Numbered from the stretch's first letter, positions 55,188 through 63,943 are shown. The stretch is DNA of 64,000 nt from JAAFIP01 sp963775085 (GCA_963775085.1 CAVZHO010000002.1:806001-870000), one strand, 5' to 3'. Made by a program: numbers and translations. Notes: a model not told the origin generated them from the sequence alone.

Positions 55188-55998
55188 GTTCGGCCTGATC
55201 ATCGTCGGCGACGAAATCCTCTCTGGCAAGCGCCAGGACAAGCACCTGCCCAAAGTCATCGAGCTACTGGCTGCACGCGGCATTGCGCTGGACTGGGCCG
55301 AGTACGTGGGCGACTCGCCCGAGCGCATCACGGCGACGCTAAAGCGTGCTTTCGAGAGCGGCGACATCGTCTTTAGCACTGGCGGCATCGGTGCCACGCC
55401 CGACGACCACACCCGCCAATGCGCCGCCAAGGCGCTGGGCGTGGCACTGGCGTTGCACCCCGAGGCTGAGGTGCTGATCCGCCAGCGCATGCAAGACATC
55501 GCCAAAGAGCAGGGCACCACGTATGTGCCCGACGCGCCCGACAACATCCACCGCCTGAACATGGGCGTGTTTCCGGCAGGGGCCACGATTATTCCCAACC
55601 CGTACAACAAGATTCCGGGGTTTAGCTGCGCCGCGCCGCTCGGGCAGGGCGCTGCAGTTCACTTCGTTCCTGGATTCCCTGTTATGGCGTGGCCGATGGT
55701 GGAGTGGGTGCTAGACACGGCGTATCCACATTTGCACAGCAAGCAGGCCAACGTTGAAAAGTCGGTCATCGTTTTCGGTGCCATGGAAGCCGCCCTCACA
55801 CCCCTCATGCAGCGCCTGGAGGCTGATTTTGCGCGCGTCAAGGTGTTTAGCCTGCCCAGTGTGGACCATCCGCAGTATGGGCGGCACATTGAACTGGGCG
55901 TAAAGGGTGCGGCGGCAGATGTGGCGCTGGCGTATCCCGTGATGCTGGAAGGTCTGCACAAGTTTGGTGCAAAAATAGGGCCTGAATTGGTGCGCTAG
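55153..55998 (+). CDS. molybdopterin-binding domain protein (CinA N-terminal type)
   Basis: 281 residues: FGLIIVGDEILSGKRQDKHLP and FSTGGIGATPDDHTRQC are the MoCF-biosynthesis/CinA signature. The C-terminal deamidase domain of full-length CinA is missing, so this is the short stand-alone form. Function in this form is unclear. Translationally coupled to the EI24 protein gene. Confidence 0.85.
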   Translation: MTTPANPQQPRKFGLIIVGDEILSGKRQDKHLPKVIELLAARGIALDWAEYVGDSPERITATLKRAFESGDIVFSTGGIGATPDDHTRQCAAKALGVALALHPEAEVLIRQRMQDIAKEQGTTYVPDAPDNIHRLNMGVFPAGATIIPNPYNKIPGFSCAAPLGQGAAVHFVPGFPVMAWPMVEWVLDTAYPHLHSKQANVEKSVIVFGAMEAALTPLMQRLEADFARVKVFSLPSVDHPQYGRHIELGVKGAAADVALAYPVMLEGLHKFGAKIGPELVR

Positions 55999-56031
55999 TT
56001 TTTGCACCTATTTGGTGCGTAGACCTCGCTT

Positions 56032-56059
56032 CTGCGGCACAGCGCACGCTGCGCCGCAG
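56032..56059. repeat. solo hairpin of the CTGCGGCG family
   Basis: CTGCGGCACAGCG and CGCTGCGCCGCAG form a hairpin. The same arms bound the larger element at 56859-57040, so this looks like a version without the interior. Confidence 0.6.
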
Positions 56060-56115
56060 GATGGGCATGTGTAGGTTTAGCAGGCTGGATGCGACGTATT
56101 TTCACTTTTACCCCA

Positions 56116-56174
56116 TGAATAGTGCTCATAGTCCCTGTCGATAGGATATATGTAGCTACTAAATTTGTAGCATA
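56116..56174 (-). repeat. TGCTTACG-family repeat
   Basis: Reverse orientation, between two convergent genes; diverged at the far end. Confidence 0.65.
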
Positions 56175-56218
56175 GCTTTTGACGAGCTAGTCCTGGCGGT
56201 GTGCGTCAATCGCACCGA

Positions 56219-56695
56219 TTAGGCATACGGCGTTCCGTCTTTATGCTCAAACGTCCATTGCCCCGCTTGCAGCTTGGCAACCAAATCGTCGTCTGGATAC
56301 GCCGCTTCATCCCCCGCGCTGCGGTCACCTACTTCCAGGTACACGACGGCGTTGGCAGACTCGTTCACCAGCCGATGGGCATCGCCAGTTCCGGCCTTAA
56401 ACCCCGCGCACATGCCCGGCTGCAGCACTTGCTTGCCTGCATCCGTGTACAGCGTAGGCGAACCAGAGACGACGAAGATGAACTCATCTTGCCGGGTGTG
56501 CGCATGCCGCAGCGCCGACACCGCCCCCGGTGCCAGGGTGGTGATGTTCACTCCAAAGTTGGTCAGTCCAAACAAATCACCCAGCGGCCGCTTCGTGCGC
56601 CCCACCATCATCGAGCGAAACGGCTCCGGGTAGTTGGAAGGCTTGGTACGCGCAGGGGCTTCCAGCGCGGTGATGGCAGAGGATTTGAGGGTCAT
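56219..56695 (-). CDS. cupin-domain protein
   Basis: 158 residues: VSALRHAHTRQDEFIFVVSGSPTLYTDAG and PGMCAGFKAGTGDAHRLVNES are the two cupin motifs with histidine and glutamate metal ligands. Small single-domain cupins of this type bind sugars or act on small substrates; no specific role can be assigned. Confidence 0.85.
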   Translation of the reverse strand: MTLKSSAITALEAPARTKPSNYPEPFRSMMVGRTKRPLGDLFGLTNFGVNITTLAPGAVSALRHAHTRQDEFIFVVSGSPTLYTDAGKQVLQPGMCAGFKAGTGDAHRLVNESANAVVYLEVGDRSAGDEAAYPDDDLVAKLQAGQWTFEHKDGTPYA

Positions 56696-56727
56696 GATGG
56701 TCGTTCATCGATGAAAAAGTGAAATTG

Positions 56728-56784
56728 ACTTGCTACAAATTTAGAAGCTGCTTACGCCCTATTTTATTGGGCTACAGCCTTAAA
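56728..56784 (+). repeat. TGCTTACG-family repeat upstream of the cupin gene
   Basis: GCCC-N9-GGGC stem with GCTG/CAGC outer pairs; the best example of the GCCC form. Confidence 0.9.
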
Positions 56785-56858
56785 TGGCGCATAAATATGC
56801 ACCAATAATAGCCCAATACCCAGGGGATTGCAGATTCTCCGTTCTTAGACCTCGCGGC

Positions 56859-57040
56859 CTGCGGCGCAGCGTGCGCTGAGCCCATGCGCCCCGGTCTTCG
56901 GGCCCTTCGGGCGAGCATGTGCAGTACTCAAATTGGGTTCTGGCGCGGTCTTGATCGGCTAGCTTGCGTACCCAATTTTCCGTGCTTCCAGCCCTCAGCC
57001 CTGATCGGGGCGCACAGGCACAGCGCACACTGCGCCGCAG
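56859..57040. repeat. long hairpin element of the CTGCGGCG family
   Basis: Outer arms CTGCGGCGCAGCGTGCGCTG and its inverse differ at one position over 20 bases. Inner blocks (CCCAATTT, CGTGCTTCCAGCCC, CTGATCGGGGCGCA) match, in inverse, parts of the element at 58424-58600. Non-coding. Confidence 0.6.
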
Positions 57041-57106
57041 GATTAGCAGGTTGGCTTGCAGAGAGGGGTATCAGGCTGAATTTTGAGCCGTTCTACACGG
57101 TAAATC

Positions 57107-57158
57107 GTGCTCTAGGTCAATGAAATATAGCGTAAGATGCTATAAAATAATGAGCAAA
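57107..57158 (-). repeat. TGCTTACG-family repeat abutting an attC-like site
   Basis: On the minus strand it reads TTTGCTCATTATTTTATAGC and continues CATCTTACGC. It starts exactly where the attC-like site ends. Confidence 0.65.
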
Positions 57159-57281
57159 CGATCGAGCTAAGCGGGCGCCGACGGCAGGACGCCAGGCCCG
57201 GGCTGGCGAAAATGTACCGTGTACCGCCAGACCGGGCCTGGTGGCCTGCCGTTGGTGCGCCGCTTGAGCGAGGGGTTAGAC
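57153..57281 (-). other. attC-like site 3' of the membrane-protein cassette
   Basis: Starts GTCTAAC on the minus strand right after the gene's stop codon and is a long imperfect palindrome: AAGCGGCGCACCAACGGCAG on one side, CTGCCGTCGGCGCCCGCTT on the other, with CCAGGCCCGG/CCGGGCCTGG arms inside. The last site reads GTTTGCT instead of GTTRRRY, consistent with insertion at a secondary target in the neighbouring repeat. Confidence 0.6.
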
Positions 57282-57282
57282 C

Positions 57283-58056
57283 TCACTCGCGCTCAATGTT
57301 GCGAAGCTCCGACAACATGCTCAGACCCATTGAAAGTGCTTCGTGGGCAGAACCCTGGGGAACAAATTGGCCGTGGATCGCCGCGTTGCAGATGCGAAGA
57401 ACGTAGTCAAACGACTTGGAAAGTCCCTCGTACCGCGGGTATAGACGCGCAAACTGGGTGAACAGAGACCTTACGGACAGGAATCGAGGCTCGTGATCAG
57501 GAGTTGGCGCAAGGTCTTGGCGCTTCCCGAGCACTCGTCTGAGTTCGCGCTCCAACTGCATACGAAGCTTGGCGAGTGCGTAGCTAAGGTCGTTGGCCTC
57601 TGCTTCCAGGAACTCGTCAATCTGACTTTCAAGCTCAGACTTCGGGGGCTGATGCTTCAAGGTAGCATCCAAGTCCTCGCGTGCTTCGGTGGCTTCGGCT
57701 CTACCAGGTAGGTTGACGGTGATGTTCTGGCTTACGGTGTTGCTGATAGCGGAGACAAGGCTTGTGTACGCAGACAGGGTTGCGCGAGTTTCCTCCTTGA
57801 ACTGCTTCACGTCGTCTTTGATCTCTTTGACCTTGGCTTCGTACTCAAAGAGTTGGCCAAGCTTCAAGCGCTTGGCCTCCGGCAACATGAACATGAAAAG
57901 CGCGAGCGCGAGGTAGCTGCCAGCTGTTGCGTCGAGGTCCTTGACCGGCGGGATACCAACGCGGAGGAAGAACGCGTACACAAAGAACGCTGCGATGACA
58001 TAGCAGATCGTCGGGAAGACGTTCGCAGCGAGAAGTGTTTTCACCGAGGACCACAT
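57283..58056 (-). CDS. membrane-anchored protein with HEPN-like C-terminus on a cassette
   Basis: 257 residues. Two hydrophobic segments (VFPTICYVIAAFFVYAFFL; SYLALALFMFMLP) are followed by a predicted coiled coil (FEYEAKVKEIKDDVKQFKEE) and a C-terminal helical domain of about 110 residues. The latter has LSYALAKLRMQLERELRRVLG and LRICNAAIHGQ, which fits the RX4-6H pattern of HEPN/DUF4145 domains, often RNases in defence systems. This is inference from pattern. Flanked by an attC-like site and GTTAGCC at its 5' side, so it is probably a mobile cassette gene. Lower GC than the core genes. Confidence 0.65.
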   Translation of the reverse strand: MWSSVKTLLAANVFPTICYVIAAFFVYAFFLRVGIPPVKDLDATAGSYLALALFMFMLPEAKRLKLGQLFEYEAKVKEIKDDVKQFKEETRATLSAYTSLVSAISNTVSQNITVNLPGRAEATEAREDLDATLKHQPPKSELESQIDEFLEAEANDLSYALAKLRMQLERELRRVLGKRQDLAPTPDHEPRFLSVRSLFTQFARLYPRYEGLSKSFDYVLRICNAAIHGQFVPQGSAHEALSMGLSMLSELRNIERE

Positions 58057-58072
58057 GAGTTGGTATTGTGAG

Positions 58073-58079
58073 GGCTAAC
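58073..58079 (-). other. cassette 5' junction (GTTAGCC)
   Basis: On the minus strand ATTCGTTAGCC precedes the cassette gene, close to the ATTCGTTAGAC that precedes the hydrolase cassette. No full attC palindrome is visible on this side. Confidence 0.4.
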
Positions 58080-58295
58080 GAATGTAGACCGCAAAACCTG
58101 CAACATAATCTGGCGCTTGCAATTTAAACTGGGCATCAAACTCTCCTGAAGTTGGCTTGCGGTATGGGTTCCGGGGAAGTGTACTGGATATTTGTGCAGG
58201 TATAAATTTTTCGTGAAACCCGGCAGGGCAGAGCACTCATGCGGGTGGTTCGGATTAAACATCTGCGCGCATCTGCATGTGCGTGGTGAAACTAA

Positions 58296-58350
58296 TTTGC
58301 TACTAATAGAGTAGCTGCTCGTGCTATATTCTATTGGGTTGCAGCCACAA
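58296..58350 (+). repeat. TGCTTACG-family repeat
   Basis: TTTGCTACTAATAGAGTAGC followed by TGCTCGTGC and a diverged GGGTTGCAGCC; bounds the cassette region on the right. The 58080-58295 stretch holds no gene. Confidence 0.65.
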
Positions 58351-58423
58351 ATAGCATATAAAAGCGTACAAAAAGCAGCCTAACACCCCAAGCAAACAAA
58401 AACCCCAGTTTTGCGGCAGAGTG

Positions 58424-58600
58424 TGTGCCATGGGTATGCGCCCCAATCAGGGCGGCGGGCTGGAAGCACGGAAGAATTTGGGATCAGAAACGGCGGCTGT
58501 CTGAGGGCGCAGCCCGAGTTCCGCCGTTTCCCCAAATTCTGAGTACTGCACAGGCTCCCCGCGAAGCGGGCCGCTGCCCGGGGCGCATACCCATGGCACA
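58424..58600. repeat. long hairpin element with 21-base perfect inverted ends
   Basis: TGTGCCATGGGTATGCGCC (plus two more C) and its exact inverse bound a 177-base region whose interior also pairs (AGAATTTGGG with CCCAAATTCT; AAACGGCGG with CCGCCGTTT). No gene inside. Related in part to 56859-57040. Confidence 0.7.
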
Positions 58601-58663
58601 GGCTTTGCCGCGAGGCGCGAGGTGGTTGGGAGGGGTAGGGTAGTCGCCGGAGACTACGCAAAA

Positions 58664-58738
58664 GGGGTCAGAGCAAAATTTCGTACCGTTAGCTTTAGTC
58701 TCCGGAGAGATTTTTGTCCTGAATTTTGATCTGACCCC
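58664..58738. repeat. GGGGTCAGA inverted repeat upstream of glnA
   Basis: GGGGTCAGAGCAAAATT and AATTTTGATCTGACCCC, one mismatch, bound 75 bases with an inner GTCTCCGGAGA palindrome. Sequences starting GGGGTCAGA are common at the ends of small mobile elements in proteobacteria. Confidence 0.55.
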
Positions 58739-58813
58739 ATTTGCTTACCTTCAGCAGCCACGAAACCACCCAAAAATCGCAGAGAATAGAGGGCTATGGG
58801 CTTTCCCGGCTAC

Positions 58814-58829
58814 TGGCACAAAACGTGCA
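58814..58829 (+). promoter_or_regulatory. sigma-54 promoter of glnA
   Basis: TGGCAC-N5-GTGCA with the required GG-N10-GC spacing, 60 bases before the glnA start. NtrC, encoded downstream, would activate it. No convincing NtrC-binding palindrome was found in the 75 bases upstream. Confidence 0.7.
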
Positions 58830-58889
58830 TGGCTTACGGGGATAGATTTCCAGAGAATTTTTTTAATCCACTACCCTTAGGAGCACTTG

Positions 58890-60305
58890 ATGGCCAAGAC
58901 CGTCGCAGACGTAATGAAAATGGTGAAGGACAACGAAGTCAAGTTCGTTGACTTCCGCTTCACCGACACCCGTGGCAAAGAACAGCACGTCACCGTGCCG
59001 GTCTCGCACTTTGACGAAGACAAGTTCACGTCAGGCCACGCGTTTGACGGCTCGTCGATTGCCGGTTGGAAAGGCATCGAAGCCTCCGACATGCAACTGA
59101 TGCCTGATGCCAATACCGCCAACATCGACCCCTTCTTTGAAGAAACCACGCTGTTCATGAGCTGCGACGTGGTCGAGCCCGCCGACGGCAAAGCCTACGA
59201 CCGCGACCCCCGCTCGGTGGGCAAGCGCGCTGAGGCGTACCTCAAGTCCACCGGCATTGGCGACACCGCCTTCTTCGGCCCCGAGCCAGAATTCTTCATC
59301 TTTGACGACGTGCGCTGGAGCACCGACATGTCGGGCACCTTCTTCAAGATCGACGAATACGAAGCGCCCTGGAACACCGGCAAAAAGATCGAAGGCGGCA
59401 ACCGCGGCCACCGTCCTACCGTCAAGGGCGGCTACTTCCCTGTGCCCCCAGTGGACAGCACGCAAGACATGCGCGCTGAGATGTCTTTGATTCTGGAAAG
59501 CCTGGGCATCCCCGTAGAGGTGTTCCACCACGAAGTGGCTGGCGCTGGCCAAAACGAAATCGGCACCCGCTTTAGCACCCTGGTGCAGCGCGCTGACTGG
59601 ACCCAGATCCTCAAGTACGTGGTGCAAAACGTGGCCAATGCCTACGGCAAAACGGCTACCTTCATGCCCAAGCCACTCGTTGGCGACAACGGCAGCGGCA
59701 TGCACGTGCACCAGTCGATTGCCAAAGACGGCAAAAACATTTTTGCCGGCGACGGCTATGCAGGCCTGTCGGAGACGGCCCTGTTCTACGTCGGCGGCAT
59801 CATCAAGCACGCCCGTGCCCTGAACGCCATCACCAACCCCGGCACCAACAGCTACAAGCGCCTGGTGCCTGGCTACGAAGCCCCGGTCAAGTTGGCTTAC
59901 TCGGCCAAAAACCGCTCGGCATCGATCCGCATCCCGCACGTGGCCAACCCACGCGGCCGCCGTATTGAGGCACGCTTCCCCGATCCACTGATGAACCCGT
60001 ACCTGGGCTTCTCGGCCCTCCTGATGGCAGGCCTGGACGGCATCCAGAACAAAATCCACCCGGGCGAAGCCGCCACGAAGGACTTATACCATCTGCCTCC
60101 CGAGGAAGATGCAAAGATCCCCACCGTTTGCCACAGCCTGGACCAGGCGCTGGACTGCCTCAACGCAGACCGTGCCTTCCTGACCAAGGGCGGCGTGTTC
60201 ACCGACAGCATGCTGGATGCCTACATTGAGCTCAAGATGGGCGAAGTGACGCGCTTGCGCCAAGCTACGCACCCGATCGAGTTCGACATGTACTACTCCC
60301 TGTAA
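58890..60305 (+). CDS. glnA: glutamine synthetase, type I
   Basis: 471 residues from the ATG at 58890 with TTAGGAG upstream. FFGPEPEFFIFDDVRW, GNGSGMHVHQS and KPSIRIPHVANPRGRRIEARFPDP-like blocks belong to the active site, and DLYHLPPEE contains the tyrosine that GlnE adenylylates. Makes glutamine from glutamate and ammonia. Expression by sigma-54 and NtrC is expected. Confidence 0.96.
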   Translation: MAKTVADVMKMVKDNEVKFVDFRFTDTRGKEQHVTVPVSHFDEDKFTSGHAFDGSSIAGWKGIEASDMQLMPDANTANIDPFFEETTLFMSCDVVEPADGKAYDRDPRSVGKRAEAYLKSTGIGDTAFFGPEPEFFIFDDVRWSTDMSGTFFKIDEYEAPWNTGKKIEGGNRGHRPTVKGGYFPVPPVDSTQDMRAEMSLILESLGIPVEVFHHEVAGAGQNEIGTRFSTLVQRADWTQILKYVVQNVANAYGKTATFMPKPLVGDNGSGMHVHQSIAKDGKNIFAGDGYAGLSETALFYVGGIIKHARALNAITNPGTNSYKRLVPGYEAPVKLAYSAKNRSASIRIPHVANPRGRRIEARFPDPLMNPYLGFSALLMAGLDGIQNKIHPGEAATKDLYHLPPEEDAKIPTVCHSLDQALDCLNADRAFLTKGGVFTDSMLDAYIELKMGEVTRLRQATHPIEFDMYYSL

Positions 60306-60352
60306 TTCATGGAGCAGCAAACAAAACCGTGAGAAATTACAGTTTTGAACGT

Positions 60353-60386
60353 AAAAAGGACGCTGAAAAGCGTCCTTTTTTGTTTT
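60353..60386 (+). terminator. terminator of glnA
   Basis: AAAAAGGACGC and GCGTCCTTTTTT arms with a GAAAA-type loop, then TGTTTT. Confidence 0.93.
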
Positions 60387-60443
60387 GTGACAACAAGTTA
60401 TTTGATGTTTCTGAGAAACTAGGTCATACTGGCCAACCGTCTT

Positions 60444-61103
60444 ATGATGACACCGTCACTAAAGGCTGCTATGAACCACGCCATGTATTTATCCAAGTTC
60501 TCCTTCACTCGTTTGGCACCGGCAGCTGCGCTGTTGGTAGCGCCTCTGTTGATGCTGGGCAGCGTAGCCGTGCAGGCGCAAACCATCTACCGTTGTCCCT
60601 CGGTCGGCGGCATCACGCCCTATACCAATGACAAGCACGAGGCAGATCGCCAAGGCTGCACGCCCATGACGGGTGGCAACGTGACGATTGTGCAAGGCCC
60701 GAAAATTGTCGACAAAGACGCTGAAAAATCTCCGGACAAAGACGGCAAGGACAGCAAAGAGGCCAAAGACAAAACCGCTAAATCCCCTGTGCGCCTGGCC
60801 AATGCCCCGCAGTCAGGCAGCCGGATTGACAGTGCCGAGCAGCGCTCGCGCGATGCCGATTCCAAGCAGATTTTTGAATCCGAACTGAGAAAATTAGAGG
60901 CCAAACAGGCCGAGCTGCTCAGAGAGTTCAACAACGGCGAACCGGACAAGCGCGGTGGTGAGGGGCAAAACCACCAAAGATACCTGGATCGTACTGCCGA
61001 GATGAAGGCCGCCATTGCCCGCAATGATGCCGATATCGCTGCGATCAAGCGTGAGATTGGCCGCGCCGCACCTACCCCGTCGCGTCCGCAATCATCGCTC
61101 TAG
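60444..61103 (+). CDS. exported DUF4124 protein
   Basis: 219 residues. A signal peptide (LAPAAALLVAPLLMLGSVAVQAQ) is followed by TIYRCPSVGGITPYTND, the DUF4124 start, then a Lys/Asp-rich linker and a coiled-coil C-terminus (SELRKLEAKQAELLREFNN). Function unknown; placed between glnA and ntrB in many related species. Start could also be the ATG at 60471. Confidence 0.8.
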   Translation: MMTPSLKAAMNHAMYLSKFSFTRLAPAAALLVAPLLMLGSVAVQAQTIYRCPSVGGITPYTNDKHEADRQGCTPMTGGNVTIVQGPKIVDKDAEKSPDKDGKDSKEAKDKTAKSPVRLANAPQSGSRIDSAEQRSRDADSKQIFESELRKLEAKQAELLREFNNGEPDKRGGEGQNHQRYLDRTAEMKAAIARNDADIAAIKREIGRAAPTPSRPQSSL

Positions 61104-61130
61104 GCGCGTCTCGTACGCCTTCAGCCAACC

Positions 61131-61155
61131 AAGGGCCGTTCGCGGCCTTTTTTTT
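61131..61155 (+). terminator. terminator after the DUF4124 gene
   Basis: AAGGGCCG-ttcg-CGGCCTTT hairpin followed by a T run. Confidence 0.85.
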
Positions 61156-61191
61156 GCGCTTCTTTTTTGCACTCTTTCAGTGCTTTTCCGC

Positions 61192-62307
61192 ATGTATCCG
61201 CCGGTTTGGCCCAGCACTTGCTACGATACATGCTTGAACCCGCCTAAACCCCATTACCCCCCGCACCACCTCGCGCTGGATGCCCTGGCCACTCTGGTGG
61301 CCGTGGTCGACCTGCGTGCCCAGGTACTGTTTGCCAACGCTGCGTTGGAAGACGCGCTGGGCACCTCGCGCCGCATGATTGAAAGCAGTGTGCTCACCGA
61401 GCATTTTGCCGACCCGCAGGCACTGCTGGATGCATTGCAGGGCGTGGAGAGCAACGCCTTTGCCGCCCTGCGCTACGATGGCATACTGCAAAAATCGGGA
61501 GCCGAGCCGATCCCCGTGCACGTCATCATCGCGCAAACCGAGCGATTGGGTGAGGTGATCGTCGAGATGCTGCCCTTGCAGCAGCAGGCCAAGCTAGACC
61601 GCGAAGAACGCCTGAAAGAGCAGGCCCAGGCTAATAAAGAGCTGATCCGCAACCTGGCGCATGAGATTAAAAACCCGCTGGGCGGCATACGCGGCGCGGC
61701 GCAGCTCCTGCAGCTGGAGCTGGAGAGCAAAGAGCTTACCGAATACACCCAGGTCATCATCCACGAGGCCGACCGCCTGCAAACCCTGGTGGACAGGCTG
61801 CTGGCCCCACACCGCAATCCGCATGTGGTGGCCGATGTGAATATCCACGAGGTGTGTGAGCGGGTGCGCTCGCTCATTGTGGCCGAGTTTCCCAAGGGTC
61901 TGCGCGTGGTGCGCGACTACGACACCTCGATTCCTGACTTCAGAGGCGACAAAGAGCAGCTCATCCAGGTGCTGCTAAACATTGCGCACAACGCCGCCCA
62001 GGTGCTGCCTGAGCGCATGGCTGCGGGCGATGCCTGCATCACTTTCAAGACGCGCATTGCCCGGCAAATCACTTTCGGCAAAAAGCGCTACAGGTTGGCA
62101 CTGGAATTGCATGTCGTAGACAACGGGCCGGGTATACCGGATGAGATCAAAGACCGCATTTTTTACCCACTGGTGTCGGGCAGAGAGGGCGGGTCGGGGC
62201 TGGGGCTGACATTGGCGCAAACCTTTGTACAGCAGCACGACGGTTTGATCGAGTGCGAAAGCGCAAGCGGCCGCACGGCATTTAAAATTTTGATTCCGCT
62301 GCCCTAG
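61192..62307 (+). CDS. glnL: nitrogen regulation sensor kinase NtrB
   Basis: 371 residues from the ATG at 61192 (start uncertain; an in-frame TTG follows at 61231). N-terminal PAS domain (LATLVAVVDLRAQVLFANAALEDALG), H box NLAHEIKNPLGGIRGAAQLL with the phosphorylated histidine, and ATPase motifs DNGPGIP and GGSGLGL. Phosphorylates NtrC under nitrogen limitation, controlled by PII. Cytosolic, no membrane segments. Confidence 0.93.
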   Translation: MYPPVWPSTCYDTCLNPPKPHYPPHHLALDALATLVAVVDLRAQVLFANAALEDALGTSRRMIESSVLTEHFADPQALLDALQGVESNAFAALRYDGILQKSGAEPIPVHVIIAQTERLGEVIVEMLPLQQQAKLDREERLKEQAQANKELIRNLAHEIKNPLGGIRGAAQLLQLELESKELTEYTQVIIHEADRLQTLVDRLLAPHRNPHVVADVNIHEVCERVRSLIVAEFPKGLRVVRDYDTSIPDFRGDKEQLIQVLLNIAHNAAQVLPERMAAGDACITFKTRIARQITFGKKRYRLALELHVVDNGPGIPDEIKDRIFYPLVSGREGGSGLGLTLAQTFVQQHDGLIECESASGRTAFKILIPLP

Positions 62308-62356
62308 GCTCAAACCCAGCCAGCGCAGTTAGCAACAACCAGAGGTAAGCCAGTTG

Positions 62357-63943
62357 ATGAAGCCCATTTGGATCGTAGACGATGACCAGTCCATCCGCTT
62401 CGTGCTGGAAAAAGCGCTGCTGCGCGAGAGCCTGCCCACCCGCAGCTTTACCAACGCGCGCGACCTGCTCACCGCCCTGGGCAATACCAGCGAAACCGAT
62501 GCCAACAACCTGCCGCCCCAGGTGCTGGTCAGCGACATCCGCATGCCCGGTGGCTCGGGGCTGGACCTGTTGACCCAGGTGAAAGAAAAACACCCCGGCC
62601 TGCCCATCATCATCATGACGGCCTTCAGCGATCTGGACAGCGCGGTGAACGCCTTTCAGCGCGGCGCGTTTGAGTACCTGCCCAAGCCGTTTGACATCAC
62701 ACGCGCCACCGAGCTGATCCACCGTGCCGTTGAAGAAAGCCAGCGCGAAGACATCGCCGTCGAAGCCATGGCCAGCGCGCCCGAAATGCTGGGCCAGGCG
62801 CCGGCCATGCAAGACGTGTTCCGCGCCATTGGCCGCCTGAGCCAAAGCAATGTCACGGTGATGATCACCGGTGAGTCGGGCAGCGGCAAGGAGCTGGTCG
62901 CCAAGGCCTTGCATAAGCACAGTGCCCGCTCTGCCGGGCCGTTTGTTGCTATCAATACCGCAGCCATCCCGAAAGATTTATTGGAGAGTGAACTGTTTGG
63001 CCACGAACGTGGTGCCTTCACCGGCGCGCAAACCATGCGCCGGGGCCGCTTTGAGCAGGCCGACGGCGGTACGCTGTTCCTGGACGAGATAGGCGACATG
63101 CCGTATGACCTGCAAACCCGTTTGCTGCGCGTGCTGAGCGACGGCAACTTCTACCGCGTGGGCGGTCACAGCGCCGTCAAAACCAATGTGCGGGTGATCG
63201 CCGCCACGCACCAAAACCTGGAGCAGCGCGTCAAGGAAGGCGGCTTTCGGGAAGACCTGTTCCACCGCCTCAACGTCATCCGCCTGCGCCTGCCGCCCCT
63301 GCGCGAGCGGCGCGAAGACATCCCGGCCCTGACCAAACATTTCTTGCAGCAGTCGGCCAAACAACTGGGCGCCGAGCCCAAACGCATCTCCCCCGGCGCG
63401 CTGGAGCGCCTGACGCAGTTTGCCTTCCCCGGCAACGTGCGCCAGCTGGAGAACATCTGCCACTGGTTGATGGTGATGGCGCCCAGCCAGGTGATTGATG
63501 AAAAAGATTTGCCACCCGAGGTTCTGGAGGGTTCCCCTGCCAGCGCGGCTGTATCCCATGCAAACGCCGTACCGACTGTGCCGAGCGTGGATGCACCAAC
63601 GGCAACGCAAGCACCGGTGGATGCTACTAACAACATAGCTGTTTACGCCCGTACGACGGGCACTCATAGCCCATTAGCCTCTGACGCTGGCATGCCAACC
63701 GTGACGCCGGCGGCGACGCCAGCCGCCAGTGCAGGCTGGGAGGCCGAGCTGACCGCCGAGGCCCTGGCCTTGCTGGCCAATGACACGGGCGATGTGTGGG
63801 ACCAGCTCACCGCCCGCTTTGAGCGCCAGCTCATCGCCGCCGCGTTGTCCGCTACCCGGGGCCGCCGCATCGAAGCGGCCATCAAGCTGGGCATTGGCCG
63901 TAACACCATTACGCGCAAAATCGCGGATTTGGGGCTGGAATAA
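62357..63943 (+). CDS. glnG: nitrogen regulation response regulator NtrC with a repeat-coded linker
   Basis: 528 residues. Receiver domain with phospho-Asp in SDIRMPGG, sigma-54 AAA+ domain with GESGSGKE, GAFTGA and DEIGDMP, and a C-terminal Fis-type helix-turn-helix (RIEAAIKLGIGRNTITRKIADLG). The linker before the DNA-binding domain is longer than usual and includes NNIAVYARTTGTHSPLASD, coded by a TGCTTACG repeat. Activates sigma-54 promoters such as that of glnA. Confidence 0.95.
   Translation: MKPIWIVDDDQSIRFVLEKALLRESLPTRSFTNARDLLTALGNTSETDANNLPPQVLVSDIRMPGGSGLDLLTQVKEKHPGLPIIIMTAFSDLDSAVNAFQRGAFEYLPKPFDITRATELIHRAVEESQREDIAVEAMASAPEMLGQAPAMQDVFRAIGRLSQSNVTVMITGESGSGKELVAKALHKHSARSAGPFVAINTAAIPKDLLESELFGHERGAFTGAQTMRRGRFEQADGGTLFLDEIGDMPYDLQTRLLRVLSDGNFYRVGGHSAVKTNVRVIAATHQNLEQRVKEGGFREDLFHRLNVIRLRLPPLRERREDIPALTKHFLQQSAKQLGAEPKRISPGALERLTQFAFPGNVRQLENICHWLMVMAPSQVIDEKDLPPEVLEGSPASAAVSHANAVPTVPSVDAPTATQAPVDATNNIAVYARTTGTHSPLASDAGMPTVTPAATPAASAGWEAELTAEALALLANDTGDVWDQLTARFERQLIAAALSATRGRRIEAAIKLGIGRNTITRKIADLGLE
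63621..63680 (+). repeat. TGCTTACG-family repeat inside ntrC
   Basis: ATGCTACTAACAACATAGC then TGTTTACGCCC and GGGC; stem GCCC/GGGC. In frame with the gene. Confidence 0.75.

Noticed and set aside
58740..58813. NtrC enhancer sites upstream of glnA
   Set aside because: No pair of GCAC/GTGC palindromes with proper spacing was found.
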